DNA of 64,000 nt, taken from positions 26,309 to 90,308 of the forward strand of contig CACYTH010000005.1 in assembly GCA_902777325.1 (NCBI GenBank). The letters are read 5' to 3'. The DNA comes from an uncultured Coriobacteriaceae bacterium (GTDB lineage: Bacteria; Actinomycetota; Coriobacteriia; Coriobacteriales; Atopobiaceae). The position numbers were made by a program, and so were the translations under genes. Shown piece after piece: positions 57,064-64,000 of this stretch (the first letter of the stretch is position 1; every line of letters starts with the position of its first letter). A model generated the notes under the pieces. The model was not told the DNA's origin and did not search any database. It worked only from the letters and a program-made list of their open reading frames with translations.

Positions 57064-57336
57064 CTACCATTCGGGCATGGCGGCGACCTTTGCCTCCACA
57101 AACCAGCGCGGTCCCTCGTACCACAGGTGCGTGGTGGTCGATCCCACGCGCACGGTGTAGCGGATGCCCGTGCCACCCGTCTTGAGCGAGTGCGCCTGGC
57201 GACGGTCGAGCACCTGGTCTATCTGATAGCGCACGCCGGTATCCCAGATGATGGACAGTGGCGTGACCGTCCCCTCGGGCGAGGTGTCCGACACCACCTC
57301 CACGTAGCGCTTCTCCCTGCCTGCGATCCCCCTCAT
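57064..57336 (-). CDS. 90-aa protein in the dinB operon
   Basis: It begins MRGIAGREKRYVEVVSDTS and has WDTGVRYQIDQVLDRR and WYEGPRWFVEAKV. Small proteins with a comparable xxVLDRxx and WFVEA layout are often encoded next to Y-family polymerases (DUF6504-like; assignment uncertain). GAGGAGG lies 6 nt before the ATG, and the gene starts 10 nt after dinB, so it shares the dinB LexA-controlled transcript. Function unknown. Confidence 0.68.
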   Translation of the reverse strand: MRGIAGREKRYVEVVSDTSPEGTVTPLSIIWDTGVRYQIDQVLDRRQAHSLKTGGTGIRYTVRVGSTTTHLWYEGPRWFVEAKVAAMPEW

Positions 57337-57346
57337 GCCGGCCTCC

Positions 57347-58624
57347 TCATGCGAAGAAGCTTACCGGGTGCACCACGTTGTCGCGCTGCGGGTCGAGCGT
57401 GGACAGGCGTGGGTCGCAGAGCTCCGACAGGCGCCTCACGGCATGGTTTCCGTAGCGAAAGCGCAGCTCGTCAATGGTCTTGTCCAGCGCGAGCATGCGC
57501 TGTCGCCGACTCTCGACGCCCCAGAGGTCAAGCTGAACGGTGTCCTGCGCAGGCGAGAGGTTGGATGCGTGGACCCCAAGGCCCCGCAGCTTCTCGCCAT
57601 GGGCAAAGTCCCAGTCGGACACGAGCAGGTTGGCGGCCGTCGAGCAGATCTCGCTGGTGAGCTGGGTGGGCCGAGGGAGCGTTGCCTGTCTGCTGCGCGA
57701 GGCCAGCGTGTGGAAGTCGCGCCCGGAGGCGGCGATGGTACGCGCGGCCAGGCCCTGTGCGCGCAGGCGCTGGGCGACCGACTCCCCCATCAGCCAGATC
57801 ACCTGGCGCGCGCTGGTCTCGTCCTCGAGGTCGAAGGGGCAGGTTATCCCGTTGCCCACGCCCTTCACCTCATGGACGATGTCGTGGGACGCGGGACAGA
57901 GCGGGCGCACGGGAGCGCTGTCCTGTCCACGTGCGAAGCTCTGCACAACCGCCCCCATCTTGCCCAGCCTGCGGCGAATGAGCTCGTCATCGGCGCAGGC
58001 GAGGTCCCCTATGGTGAAGATGCCCAGCTGGTTGAGCTTGCGCGTCGTGGCGGGGCCCACGTAGAGAAGGTCCTTCACCTTTGCAGGCCACACCACCTCC
58101 TGGGCGTTCTCGGGCGTGATGACCGTAAGGCCGTTGGGCTTGTCGTAGTCGCTGCCAAACTTGGCGAAGATCTTGTTCCAGCTGACGCCCACCGACACGG
58201 TGACCCCAAGCTCCATGAGCACGCGCTCGGAGATGTCGCGGGCGATGAGCATGACGTCGCCTCCCTGCAGGTGCGCGGAGGCGGTGACGTCAAGCCAGGC
58301 CTCGTCCAGGCCGAAGGGCTCAACGAGGTCGGTGTACTGATAGTAGATGTCGCGCGCCAAACGAGAGTAGCGCATGTAGAGCCCATAGCGTGGCGGGACG
58401 ATGATGGCGTCAGGACAGGCCTGACGTGCCTGCCACAGGGCCGAGCCCGTCTTGACTCCACGGCGTTTGGCGGGGTAGCTGGCGGTGAGTACGATTCCGT
58501 GGCGGTTCTCCTCGTCTCCCCCGACTATGACGGGACGGCCGCGCAGCTCGGGACGCTCTGCCATCTCGACGCTTGCGTAGAAGCAGTTCATGTCGACATG
58601 CAATATGGCCCGTGTGGTATCCAT
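57347..58624 (-). CDS. dinB: DNA polymerase IV (Y family)
   Basis: The 425-aa protein has ILHVDMNCFYASVE (metal Asp11), FGLDEAWLDVT (Asp107-Glu108), two helix-hairpin-helix segments and a little-finger domain. It carries out error-prone bypass synthesis. ATG at 58624 with AAGGAG upstream; the longer frame runs into ugd antisense. No beta-clamp motif of QLxLF type is obvious at the C-terminus, though VQLDLWG (near residue 370) is close. A LexA box overlaps its -10. Confidence 0.94.
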   Translation of the reverse strand: MDTTRAILHVDMNCFYASVEMAERPELRGRPVIVGGDEENRHGIVLTASYPAKRRGVKTGSALWQARQACPDAIIVPPRYGLYMRYSRLARDIYYQYTDLVEPFGLDEAWLDVTASAHLQGGDVMLIARDISERVLMELGVTVSVGVSWNKIFAKFGSDYDKPNGLTVITPENAQEVVWPAKVKDLLYVGPATTRKLNQLGIFTIGDLACADDELIRRRLGKMGAVVQSFARGQDSAPVRPLCPASHDIVHEVKGVGNGITCPFDLEDETSARQVIWLMGESVAQRLRAQGLAARTIAASGRDFHTLASRSRQATLPRPTQLTSEICSTAANLLVSDWDFAHGEKLRGLGVHASNLSPAQDTVQLDLWGVESRRQRMLALDKTIDELRFRYGNHAVRRLSELCDPRLSTLDPQRDNVVHPVSFFA

Positions 58625-58654
58625 GTGCTCCTTGCCTCCCGTGCGAACGACTCC

Positions 58655-58673
58655 ATTATAGAACATGTGTTTG
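58655..58673 (-). promoter_or_regulatory. dinB: dinB promoter -10 with LexA box
   Basis: On the minus strand CAAACACATGTTCT (58660-58673) matches CGAAC-N4-GTTCG at 8 of 10 bases. It abuts TATAAT (58655-58660), the -10, about 31 nt before the start codon. The -35 (TGCGAT) is weak. Confidence 0.75.
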
Positions 58674-58713
58674 TAGTATCGCAGGAGGGGCAGACGCAAA
58701 TGCGTGAACGCAA

Positions 58714-58753
58714 CAAGGCCACGGAGCGCCTCTGCAACGCTGCCGTGGCCTTG
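58714..58753 (-). terminator. Hairpin after ugd
   Basis: An 11-bp perfect stem (58714-58724 with 58743-58753), 23 nt after the ugd stop. The tail (TTGCGTT) is poor in T, so termination efficiency is unclear. Confidence 0.5.
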
Positions 58754-58776
58754 AAACGCATGCTGCCCGAAGGGGC

Positions 58777-59964
58777 TTATTCGTCGGTCTTCCAGAGGTC
58801 GCGCGTGTAGACCTTGTCCTGGACGTCGTTGAGCTCGGCGTCGTAGCGGTTGCAGATGATGACATCGCACAGGCGCTTGAACTCGTCGAGGTCGTTGACC
58901 ACGCGCGCGCCTACGATCTCCTCGGCTTGCAGGGTGGGCTCATAGACGATCATGTCCACTCCGCGCTCGCCCAGACGCTCCATGACGCCCAGGATGGAGC
59001 TCTGCCTGAAGTTGTCCGAGCCCTTCTTCATGGCAAGGCGGTACACGCCCACAAGATGCGGGCGACGAGCGGCGACCTGCGAGGCAATGAAGTCCTTGCG
59101 CGTGGAGTTCGAGTCCACGATGGCGCGGATGAGGTTCTGCGGCACGTGGTTGAAGTTGGCCAGCAGCTGCTTGGAGTCCTTGGGCAGGCAGTAGCCGCCG
59201 TAGCCAAAGGAGGGGTTGTTGTAGTGCAGGCCGATGCGAGGATCGAGCCCCACGCCATGGATGATCTCGTCGGCATTGAGGCCGCGCGACTCGGCATAGG
59301 TGTCAAGCTCGTTGAAGTAGGACACGCGCAGCGCAAGGTAGGTGTTGGCAAAGAGCTTGATTGCCTCGGCCTCCGTGGAACCCACGACCAGCCGCTCGAC
59401 ATCCTCGTCCAGGGCGCCCTCGGCCAGAAGCGCGGCAAACGACTCGGCCGCGTCCTTGAGCTGCTCGCGATGGAACGGCACGCCAACCACGATGCGCGTG
59501 GGGTGCATGTTGTCGTACAGGGCATGGCCTTCGCGCAGGAACTCCGGCGAGAAGAGCAGCTTGAGGCTGGGGTAGTCGCGCGAGGTGGACTCGGTGTAGC
59601 CAACCGGGACGGTGGACTTGATGACAACCGTGCCGCCAAACGAGATGTAGGTGAGAAGGTCGAGCACCTGCTCGATCGAGCTGGTGTCAAAGTAGTTGCG
59701 GGCGGTGTCGTAGTTGGTCGGCGTCGCGATGACGATGAGGTCTGCCTTCTCGTAAGCGGCCTGGCCGTCCAGCGTTGCGGTGAGGGACAGCTCTCCGGAG
59801 GCGAGGGCCTCCTCGATTTCCTTGTCGCGGATGGGGGTCTTGCCGGCATTGACCAGATCGACCTTCTCCTTTACCACGTCGACGGCACAGACGTCATGAT
59901 GGCGGGCAAGGAGGCAGGCGATGGAGAGACCGACGTATCCCATTCCGGCAACGGCGATTTTCAT
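58777..59964 (-). CDS. ugd: UDP-glucose 6-dehydrogenase
   Basis: The 395-aa protein has MKIAVAGMGYVGLSIACLLA (NAD), STVPVGYTE, LFSPEFLREG and GYGGYCLPKD with catalytic Cys259. It oxidises UDP-glucose to UDP-glucuronate for surface polysaccharide. ATG at 59964 with GGAG upstream. It stands alone, without capsule genes in the window. Confidence 0.95.
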   Translation of the reverse strand: MKIAVAGMGYVGLSIACLLARHHDVCAVDVVKEKVDLVNAGKTPIRDKEIEEALASGELSLTATLDGQAAYEKADLIVIATPTNYDTARNYFDTSSIEQVLDLLTYISFGGTVVIKSTVPVGYTESTSRDYPSLKLLFSPEFLREGHALYDNMHPTRIVVGVPFHREQLKDAAESFAALLAEGALDEDVERLVVGSTEAEAIKLFANTYLALRVSYFNELDTYAESRGLNADEIIHGVGLDPRIGLHYNNPSFGYGGYCLPKDSKQLLANFNHVPQNLIRAIVDSNSTRKDFIASQVAARRPHLVGVYRLAMKKGSDNFRQSSILGVMERLGERGVDMIVYEPTLQAEEIVGARVVNDLDEFKRLCDVIICNRYDAELNDVQDKVYTRDLWKTDE

Positions 59965-60157
59965 GACAAACTCCAAAGATCCAAAGCGAATCCGCATGAA
60001 GCGAATGGTACGGAACAGCAAGTATGCTACCCCATTGCGCATGAGGAGCATGCTTCTGGATGAAAACTGCGCAGGTCCCATCGTCAGGCGAGCATGACGG
60101 AGCTTGGATTGATTGATACCATGGAGGCAGCGCATTTCTCTTTTGAACGGAGTGGTT

Positions 60158-60457
60158 ATGGCTGTTGACGGAACGTACAAGATCTCGGGTGAGGCAATGG
60201 GGACCGTGCTCGAGGGCACGCTGGAGCTTGCGAGTTCGGGAAGCAAGCTTGCAGGCACCGCTCGTATTGGGAGTCAGATGATCGAGCTCAAGAACGGGAA
60301 GGCCGATGGCGACAGCTTCACTGCCGATGTGACCGCCCCTACCCCGATGGGTGACGTGAAGTTCAAGATGAGCGGCAAGGTGGCCGGCGACAAGATTAGC
60401 GGAAGGCTCAAGACGCTGATGGTTAACGCCAAGTATGAGGGGTCGCGCATCAAGTAA
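60158..60457 (+). CDS. Small beta-rich protein of unknown function (99 aa)
   Basis: It begins MAVDGTYKISGEAMGTVLEG and alternates short beta-strand-like segments with Gly turns (GTARIGSQMIELKNGKADGD, then FKMSGKVAGDKISGRLK). This pattern suggests a small up-and-down beta barrel similar to calycin-like domains that occur with flavin-dependent reductases in anaerobes. GGAG precedes ATG at 60158. No signal peptide or membrane segment. No partner gene nearby. Function not assigned. Confidence 0.68.
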   Translation: MAVDGTYKISGEAMGTVLEGTLELASSGSKLAGTARIGSQMIELKNGKADGDSFTADVTAPTPMGDVKFKMSGKVAGDKISGRLKTLMVNAKYEGSRIK

Positions 60458-60525
60458 CCGCAATGAGGCTGTCGTTGTGCCATGGCGTCGCATCACAAAC
60501 TCTTTGAAATTGTTTGAACTGTGGC

Positions 60526-60553
60526 TTGCGCGACGGACACGTTGTGGTAAAGT
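60526..60553 (+). promoter_or_regulatory. tRNA-Pro promoter
   Basis: TTGCGC (60526-60531) and TAAAGT (60548-60553) with 16-bp spacing, about 30 nt before the tRNA. Confidence 0.5.
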
Positions 60554-60582
60554 ACCTACTTGCGCAAGCGCAAGCTTGTTAA

Positions 60583-60659
<77 letters not shown>

Positions 60660-60669
60660 GAAACTTCGA

Positions 60670-60696
60670 GGTCAGGGCATATGCCCTGACCTTTTT
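60670..60696 (+). terminator. Terminator of tRNA-Pro
   Basis: A fully palindromic 22-bp segment (60670-60691) followed by TTTTT. Confidence 0.9.
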
Positions 60697-60769
60697 GCAC
60701 CAAGCTTGCACCAAGGAATCCCGATTTTGCACCAAGCGTGCACCAAACTTCGGCCTCATCTTGCACCAA
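60693..60769 (+). repeat. TGCACCAA direct-repeat array downstream of tRNA-Pro
   Basis: TGCACCAA starts at 60696, 60707, 60728, 60739 and 60762. The first four form two 22-bp units (60693-60714 and 60725-60746, differing at one base) at a 32-bp period. Spacings of 11, 21 and 11 bp keep the copies on one helix face. Array beside a tRNA 3' end suggests integrase arm-type sites; no integrase is in the window. Confidence 0.7.
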
Positions 60770-60955
60770 AACGCGAATCGGCAAGCGGTAGCTGGTTTGG
60801 TGGGGTTGCAAATAACTGGATTTTGGGGACGCTCGTCCAAAGTGTCTGCGCACATCATACTGTCCTCTACTAGCGGCTGCATATGCTGAAGGCTATATAC
60901 CGTCTACAAACTCATTTGCGCTTCGTGATGTTTAGCGCGCGAGCAGGCGTGTGAG
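60770..60955. other. Intergenic stretch after the repeat array
   Basis: No supported gene. Frames read here on the minus strand are antisense of the tRNA and repeats. Confidence 0.5.
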
Positions 60956-61060
60956 ATGGGCGTGGCCAAGCGTGTACTGGGTGCGATCGGCAAGTTCTTC
61001 CTAATGTGGATGAGGTTCGTGGCGAGAATCATCCTGCTGTTCTGGCACTTCGGGGGATAG
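60956..61060 (+). CDS. Possible 34-aa cationic hydrophobic peptide
   Basis: The frame begins MGVAKRVLGAIGKFFLMWMR and ends RIILLFWHFGG, giving an amphipathic or membrane-inserting helix with five Lys/Arg and no acidic residue. Ribosome binding is weak (AGG 10 nt upstream). Such peptides include type I toxins and small membrane regulators, but no antisense RNA was identified. It may be fortuitous. Confidence 0.35.
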   Translation: MGVAKRVLGAIGKFFLMWMRFVARIILLFWHFGG

Positions 61061-61134
61061 GTGCCAAAGCAGAAGCCATTAAGGCATAAATCGGTCTCGA
61101 ATAGTTTTTCTCGATCCGGTATGGAAGACGAAGT

Positions 61135-62010
61135 TCACTGCCTTGCCATCTCCAAGAAGAGGGGGACGAGCGGGTTCTCGTTGTCGGCACGCCATGCGAA
61201 AGACTTGCGGACAACGGGCCCGGGCTCCTCGATCGGCAGAGCGACCACCTCGGGGCCGCACCCCGCGATCTCGAACCCCCGCGCCTTGATGTAGACGGCA
61301 CCACTCCTGCGCATCTCGAAAGACACGGTGTCGACGTTGTCCGTCATCACGCAGCGCTCCTGCACGAAGCCACACCTCCCCAGGGCCTCGTTGTAGCAGA
61401 GGTTGGTGTACGGGTCATCGCGCAGCTGGATGAAAAGCTCGCCACGCAGGTCATCCAGAGTAACGCTCCCCTTGTCCGCCAGGCGGTGCGTCGACAGCAC
61501 CATAACCTCCATACCACCCGTAAGGATGTCCTGAAACACCAAGTAGGGGGCGTCCGGGTAACTCGCCCTCGGCAGGACCCCTATGTCCACGCGCTCCTCG
61601 GCCAGGGCCTCGTAAATCTCCTGAGGCTGCCACGAGAAGCGCCTGAGCTCGACGTTGGGGTACTCCTCGGCGAAGCGGTCGAACGAGTTGCCAAAGTCCT
61701 GCCGGATGGTGTAGTAGAGCATGCCTATGCGCAGCCGTCCGGTGAGCCCCGCCTTGTAGCCCGCGATGTCATCGGTGAGGCGGTCATAGGTGCGGATCAC
61801 CTGCCTGAAGGCCTTGTACGCGCGCTCGCCCGCCTCGGTGAGCGTCACGGAGTGCCTGTCGCGGTCAAACAGCCGCACGCCCAGCTCGCGCTCCATCTCC
61901 TGCACATGGCGACTGAGCGCCGGCTGGGTCATGAAGAGGCTTCTCGCCGCGCGCGAGAAGTTGCCCTCGTCGCGGATGGCAACGAACTCCCTCATGTGTT
62001 CCACACGCAT
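61135..62010 (-). CDS. LysR-family transcriptional regulator
   Basis: The 291-aa protein has an N-terminal winged HTH (MREFVAIRDEGNFSRAARSL, MTQPALSRHVQEMERELG) and a LysR substrate domain (LTGRLRIGMLYYTI onward). It is divergent from the GcvT-like demethylase gene, with two T-N11-A boxes in the 128-bp spacer, so it very likely controls that gene and itself. Inducer unknown. Confidence 0.92.
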   Translation of the reverse strand: MRVEHMREFVAIRDEGNFSRAARSLFMTQPALSRHVQEMERELGVRLFDRDRHSVTLTEAGERAYKAFRQVIRTYDRLTDDIAGYKAGLTGRLRIGMLYYTIRQDFGNSFDRFAEEYPNVELRRFSWQPQEIYEALAEERVDIGVLPRASYPDAPYLVFQDILTGGMEVMVLSTHRLADKGSVTLDDLRGELFIQLRDDPYTNLCYNEALGRCGFVQERCVMTDNVDTVSFEMRRSGAVYIKARGFEIAGCGPEVVALPIEEPGPVVRKSFAWRADNENPLVPLFLEMARQ

Positions 62011-62026
62011 GGCCGATCCCCTGCTG

Positions 62027-62047
62027 GTTATGCGCTTCTCGCATCAC
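62027..62047. promoter_or_regulatory. LysR-type box A
   Basis: GTTAT-N11-ATCAC, nested in a longer imperfect inverted repeat GGTTATGCG/CGCATCACC. It lies 16 bp upstream of the lysR start, suited to autorepression. Confidence 0.6.
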
Positions 62048-62059
62048 CAGATGACGTTC

Positions 62060-62080
62060 GTTATAACCGATTCGCATAAC
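62060..62080. promoter_or_regulatory. LysR-type box B
   Basis: GTTAT-N11-ATAAC, a perfect T-N11-A inverted repeat whose centre is 33 bp from box A, about 59 bp before the demethylase start codon. Confidence 0.7.
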
Positions 62081-62138
62081 CGCGCCGCACAATGATGATA
62101 CAGAACGGCAAGGTCACACGGCAAGAGGAGGAACTGCC

Positions 62139-63479
62139 ATGGGCACCAACCAAACCGCAAACGTCAAGCTCACCCCGCTCATCCCCAACCTCATCCCCAG
62201 GAACAAGGTCTTCGTCTGCCCCGAGAGCTCCTGGATGCCCGATGCGGACGGCGCCTGGCAGCTGCACCCGTTCGCGTTCGACCGCTGGGACGTGGAGGAG
62301 ATGTCGTACTACGACACCTGCTCGCTGCACTGCGCCCTCAACCCCTTCAACGTCTTTGAGGTCCACGGCGCCGACTACCTCAAGATGCTCGAGTTCGTCA
62401 CCGTCAACACCTTCCGCACCTTCCCCGTGGGCAAGGCGCGCCACACCATCTTCTGCGACGACGGCGGCAAGATCCTCACGGACGGCATCGTCATCCGCAC
62501 GGGCGAGGAGGACTTCCTCGGCTTCAACCTGGTCGACCCCAACTTCCTCAACCAGCAGATGGGCGGCATGTTCAACATCCAGTCGCGCAACCTCCGCGAG
62601 GAGTACTTTGTGTTCCAGCTGTGCGGCGCTCGCTCGCTCGAGGTGGTCGAGCAGTCATGCCGCAAGGACCTGCATGACCTCAAGTTCATGTGGTCGTGTG
62701 ACGCTGAGGTTGCCGGTGCCAAGGTGCGCGTGCTCCGCACCGGCATGGCAGGCACCCTCGCGTACGAGATCCACGGCAACGTGGCTGACGCGCAGATGAT
62801 CTACGGCAAGCTTCTCGAGGTCGGCGCGGAGTACGGCATCCAGGAGATTGGCCGCCTCGCCTACGTCAACCAGCACTGCGAGGGTTCGATCTTCCAGCTG
62901 GCCGAGCACTTCAACATCCGCTTTGACATCCCGGGCGACAAGTTCCTCCTCAACGGCAGCCTGCCCGCCGACAGCGAGCTGCAGTATCACAGCCCCTACG
63001 ACTGCGGCTGGGGCGGCCTGGTGCGCTTTGGCCACGAGTTCCCCGGCAAGGCGGCCCTTCTCGAGGAGTCCGAGCGTCTGCACAACACCGCCGTCCACCT
63101 GCTGTGGAACAAGGAGGACGTGCTTGCCGTGCAGGCTGCCACGATGGACCCCGAGCGCCGCGTGGACTACATGGACATGGTGGGCGACTACGACTACCGC
63201 AACAACTGCATGTCCATCCACATGGACGCCATCATGGACGGTGACCAGATCATCGGCGCCTCCAGCGGCCGCATGCTCTCGGCCAAGACGCGCGAGATGA
63301 TCTCGATCGCCACGCTCCGCGAGGACTACGCCGAGGAGGGCCGCGAGGTCGAGGTGCTGTGGGGCCGCCCCGGCACGCACCAGATGCGCGTGCGCGCCAC
63401 GGTCACGCTCTTCCCCTACATCAAGGAGGGACGCAACGACAGCTTTGACACCGAGACGATCCCGCATCCGTCGTTCTAG
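62139..63479 (+). CDS. GcvT-fold protein resembling folate-dependent O-demethylases (LigM/DesA-like)
   Basis: The 446-aa protein has an aminomethyltransferase (GcvT) layout: N-domain with LNPFNVFEVHGADYLKMLEF and GGKILTDGIVIRTGEEDF, MAGTLAYEIHG (folate-site-like), and a C-terminal barrel (GASSGRMLSAKTREMISIA). It is longer than GcvT (about 365 aa) and similar in size to LigM/DesA enzymes that move a methyl group from methoxylated aromatics to tetrahydrofolate. No glycine-cleavage partners are present. GGAGG precedes the ATG; divergent LysR regulator. Substrate is inference: methoxy-aromatic, dimethylglycine-like or other methylated compound. Confidence 0.75.
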   Translation: MGTNQTANVKLTPLIPNLIPRNKVFVCPESSWMPDADGAWQLHPFAFDRWDVEEMSYYDTCSLHCALNPFNVFEVHGADYLKMLEFVTVNTFRTFPVGKARHTIFCDDGGKILTDGIVIRTGEEDFLGFNLVDPNFLNQQMGGMFNIQSRNLREEYFVFQLCGARSLEVVEQSCRKDLHDLKFMWSCDAEVAGAKVRVLRTGMAGTLAYEIHGNVADAQMIYGKLLEVGAEYGIQEIGRLAYVNQHCEGSIFQLAEHFNIRFDIPGDKFLLNGSLPADSELQYHSPYDCGWGGLVRFGHEFPGKAALLEESERLHNTAVHLLWNKEDVLAVQAATMDPERRVDYMDMVGDYDYRNNCMSIHMDAIMDGDQIIGASSGRMLSAKTREMISIATLREDYAEEGREVEVLWGRPGTHQMRVRATVTLFPYIKEGRNDSFDTETIPHPSF

Positions 63480-63534
63480 TCTCGGTGTGGGTGGGCTGGA
63501 GGCCACTTGAGCTAGACCTGGCACTCCACCTGAT

Positions 63535-63570
63535 GGCGGCGGCCCAGAAGGACCGCCGCCTCTTACGTTC
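63535..63570 (+). terminator. Terminator after the GcvT-like gene
   Basis: GGCGGCGG (63535-63542) pairs with CCGCCGCC (63553-63560), then TCTTACGTTC. It would also stop transcription of the opposite small gene. Confidence 0.55.
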
Positions 63571-63586
63571 TATTGGTTTACTGCTC

Positions 63587-63691
63587 CTACCGTCGGAGCC
63601 CCTCCATCCGGTCTGCCTCGCCCGCCACTCGACAGCAGGCGTAGGCTGTCAGCGCGATGACGCCGAGCGCCACCAAGATCGCCTTCCTCAC
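63587..63691 (-). CDS. Small single-pass membrane peptide (34 aa)
   Basis: GTG at 63691 is preceded by AGGAGGTGATCC, a run fully complementary to the 16S rRNA 3' end, at 7-nt spacing from GGAGG. The product has a basic start, a hydrophobic helix (about residues 4-18), then Cys-Cys and a charged tail (VAGEADRMEGLRR). A TATAAT box lies about 77 nt upstream. No family recognised; the ribosome site and promoter make it a believable gene. Confidence 0.5.
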   Translation of the reverse strand: MRKAILVALGVIALTAYACCRVAGEADRMEGLRR

Positions 63692-63767
63692 AGGATCACC
63701 TCCTCTGCCAGGCCAAGGTCGGGCATGACCTGCGTGACGCGGCCGCGCGAATTGGCCAGAGTGCGGC

Positions 63768-63773
63768 ATTATA
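63768..63773 (-). promoter_or_regulatory. TATAAT box for the 34-aa gene
   Basis: Consensus TATAAT on the minus strand, about 77 nt before the GTG. No good -35 was found. Confidence 0.4.
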
Positions 63774-63928
63774 GGAAAACACGGCTCAGCCCCTCTAGGT
63801 TGACAATCTCATTCTTGATGTGTGACGGTGGCGTCACGTCATGCGACCGAGTCGTCAAAGAAAGGCGGCAAATCCGTCACGGGCGGGGACACATCGTGCG
63901 AGGGGGTGCGGACATTTTCTTGGACCGG

Positions 63929-64000
63929 CTACGCGGCCAGCCCAAGCCTCCTGCGCCTTCCGTCGATCGTATCGTAGTACTTCCCATCGCCGTCGTCGAA
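63929..64000 (-). CDS. C-terminal 23 codons of an ORF continuing past the window end
   Basis: The minus-strand frame reads FDDGDGKYYDTIDGRRRRLG and stops at 63929; its start is outside the window. The adjacent sequence holds two similar GC-rich strings (GGGGACAC near 63883 and GTGCGGACA near 63906), suggesting the edge of a mobile element. The frame could be a transposase tail, but 23 residues are not enough to identify it. Confidence 0.25.
   Translation of the reverse strand, partial: FDDGDGKYYDTIDGRRRRLGLAA

Overview
The window is GC-rich bacterial chromosome, gene-dense, with AGGAGG-type ribosome binding sites and frequent GTG/TTG starts. It looks like a Gram-positive actinobacterium, most likely class Coriobacteriia (Olsenella/Atopobium/Lancefieldella-like; the genus is inference). 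The reasons are the actinobacterial lexA / LysM protein / nrdR order, a GarA-like FHA protein paired with an FtsR-like MerR regulator, CGAAC-N4-GTTCG LexA boxes, SpoVS in an otherwise non-sporulating gene set, and RNase J plus RNase Y. Nearly all of the window is housekeeping core genome. Clear accessory character appears only around 44.7-45.5 kb, 60.6-61.1 kb and the last ~0.5 kb.

Layout. 0-7.3 kb: 3' part of comEC, holA, then a divergent K+ module: a short KdpD-like kinase with KdpE-like regulator and a previously easily missed 56-aa membrane protein on the minus strand, facing kup on the plus strand. The spacer carries four CATAAAG-type boxes at exactly 11-bp period. 7.5-19.8 kb: rpsT, lepA, dus, hemW, a membrane-anchored DnaJ-like protein, dnaJ, mtaB, phoH, ybeY, dgkA, era, recO, rpsO. 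19.9-33.5 kb: pnp, RNase J, ftsK, rodZ-like, yajQ, rimO, pgsA, pncC/cinA, recA, recX. 33.7-40.4 kb: rny, a GHKL ATPase, spoVS, miaB, miaA, hflX. 40.5-44.6 kb: HGSNAT-like acyltransferase, lexA, LysM/YneA-like protein, nrdR, dut, trxB. 44.7-45.5 kb: gene-free stretch with 17-bp direct repeats. 45.5-55.2 kb (all minus strand): ClC transporter, NlpC/P60 hydrolase, apt, ftsR-like, garA-like, ridA, GcvT-like protein, D,D-carboxypeptidase, second CDP-alcohol phosphatidyltransferase, GH32 glycosidase. 55.3-60.0 kb (minus): PP2C-like phosphatase, membrane alpha/beta hydrolase, dinB with a 90-aa partner, ugd. 60.1-64.0 kb: small beta-barrel-like protein, tRNA-Pro(GGG) followed by a repeat array, tiny ORFs, LysR regulator divergent from a GcvT/LigM-like demethylase, and the tail of a truncated ORF.

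How the parts work together. Three methylthiotransferases (MtaB, RimO, MiaB), MiaA, Dus, YbeY, Era, HflX, LepA, S15 and S20 form a translation/ribosome maturation core, with PNPase, RNase J and RNase Y handling RNA turnover. recA, lexA, the LysM protein and dinB each carry a visible LexA box, so a compact SOS circuit (repair, mutagenic synthesis, division arrest) can be read from the sequence. The Kdp-like pair probably controls Kup instead of a KdpFABC pump. The LysR / GcvT-like pair has two T-N11-A boxes 33 bp apart and may be an inducible, folate-dependent demethylation unit.

No CRISPR array, complete insertion sequence, rRNA gene or origin was seen.
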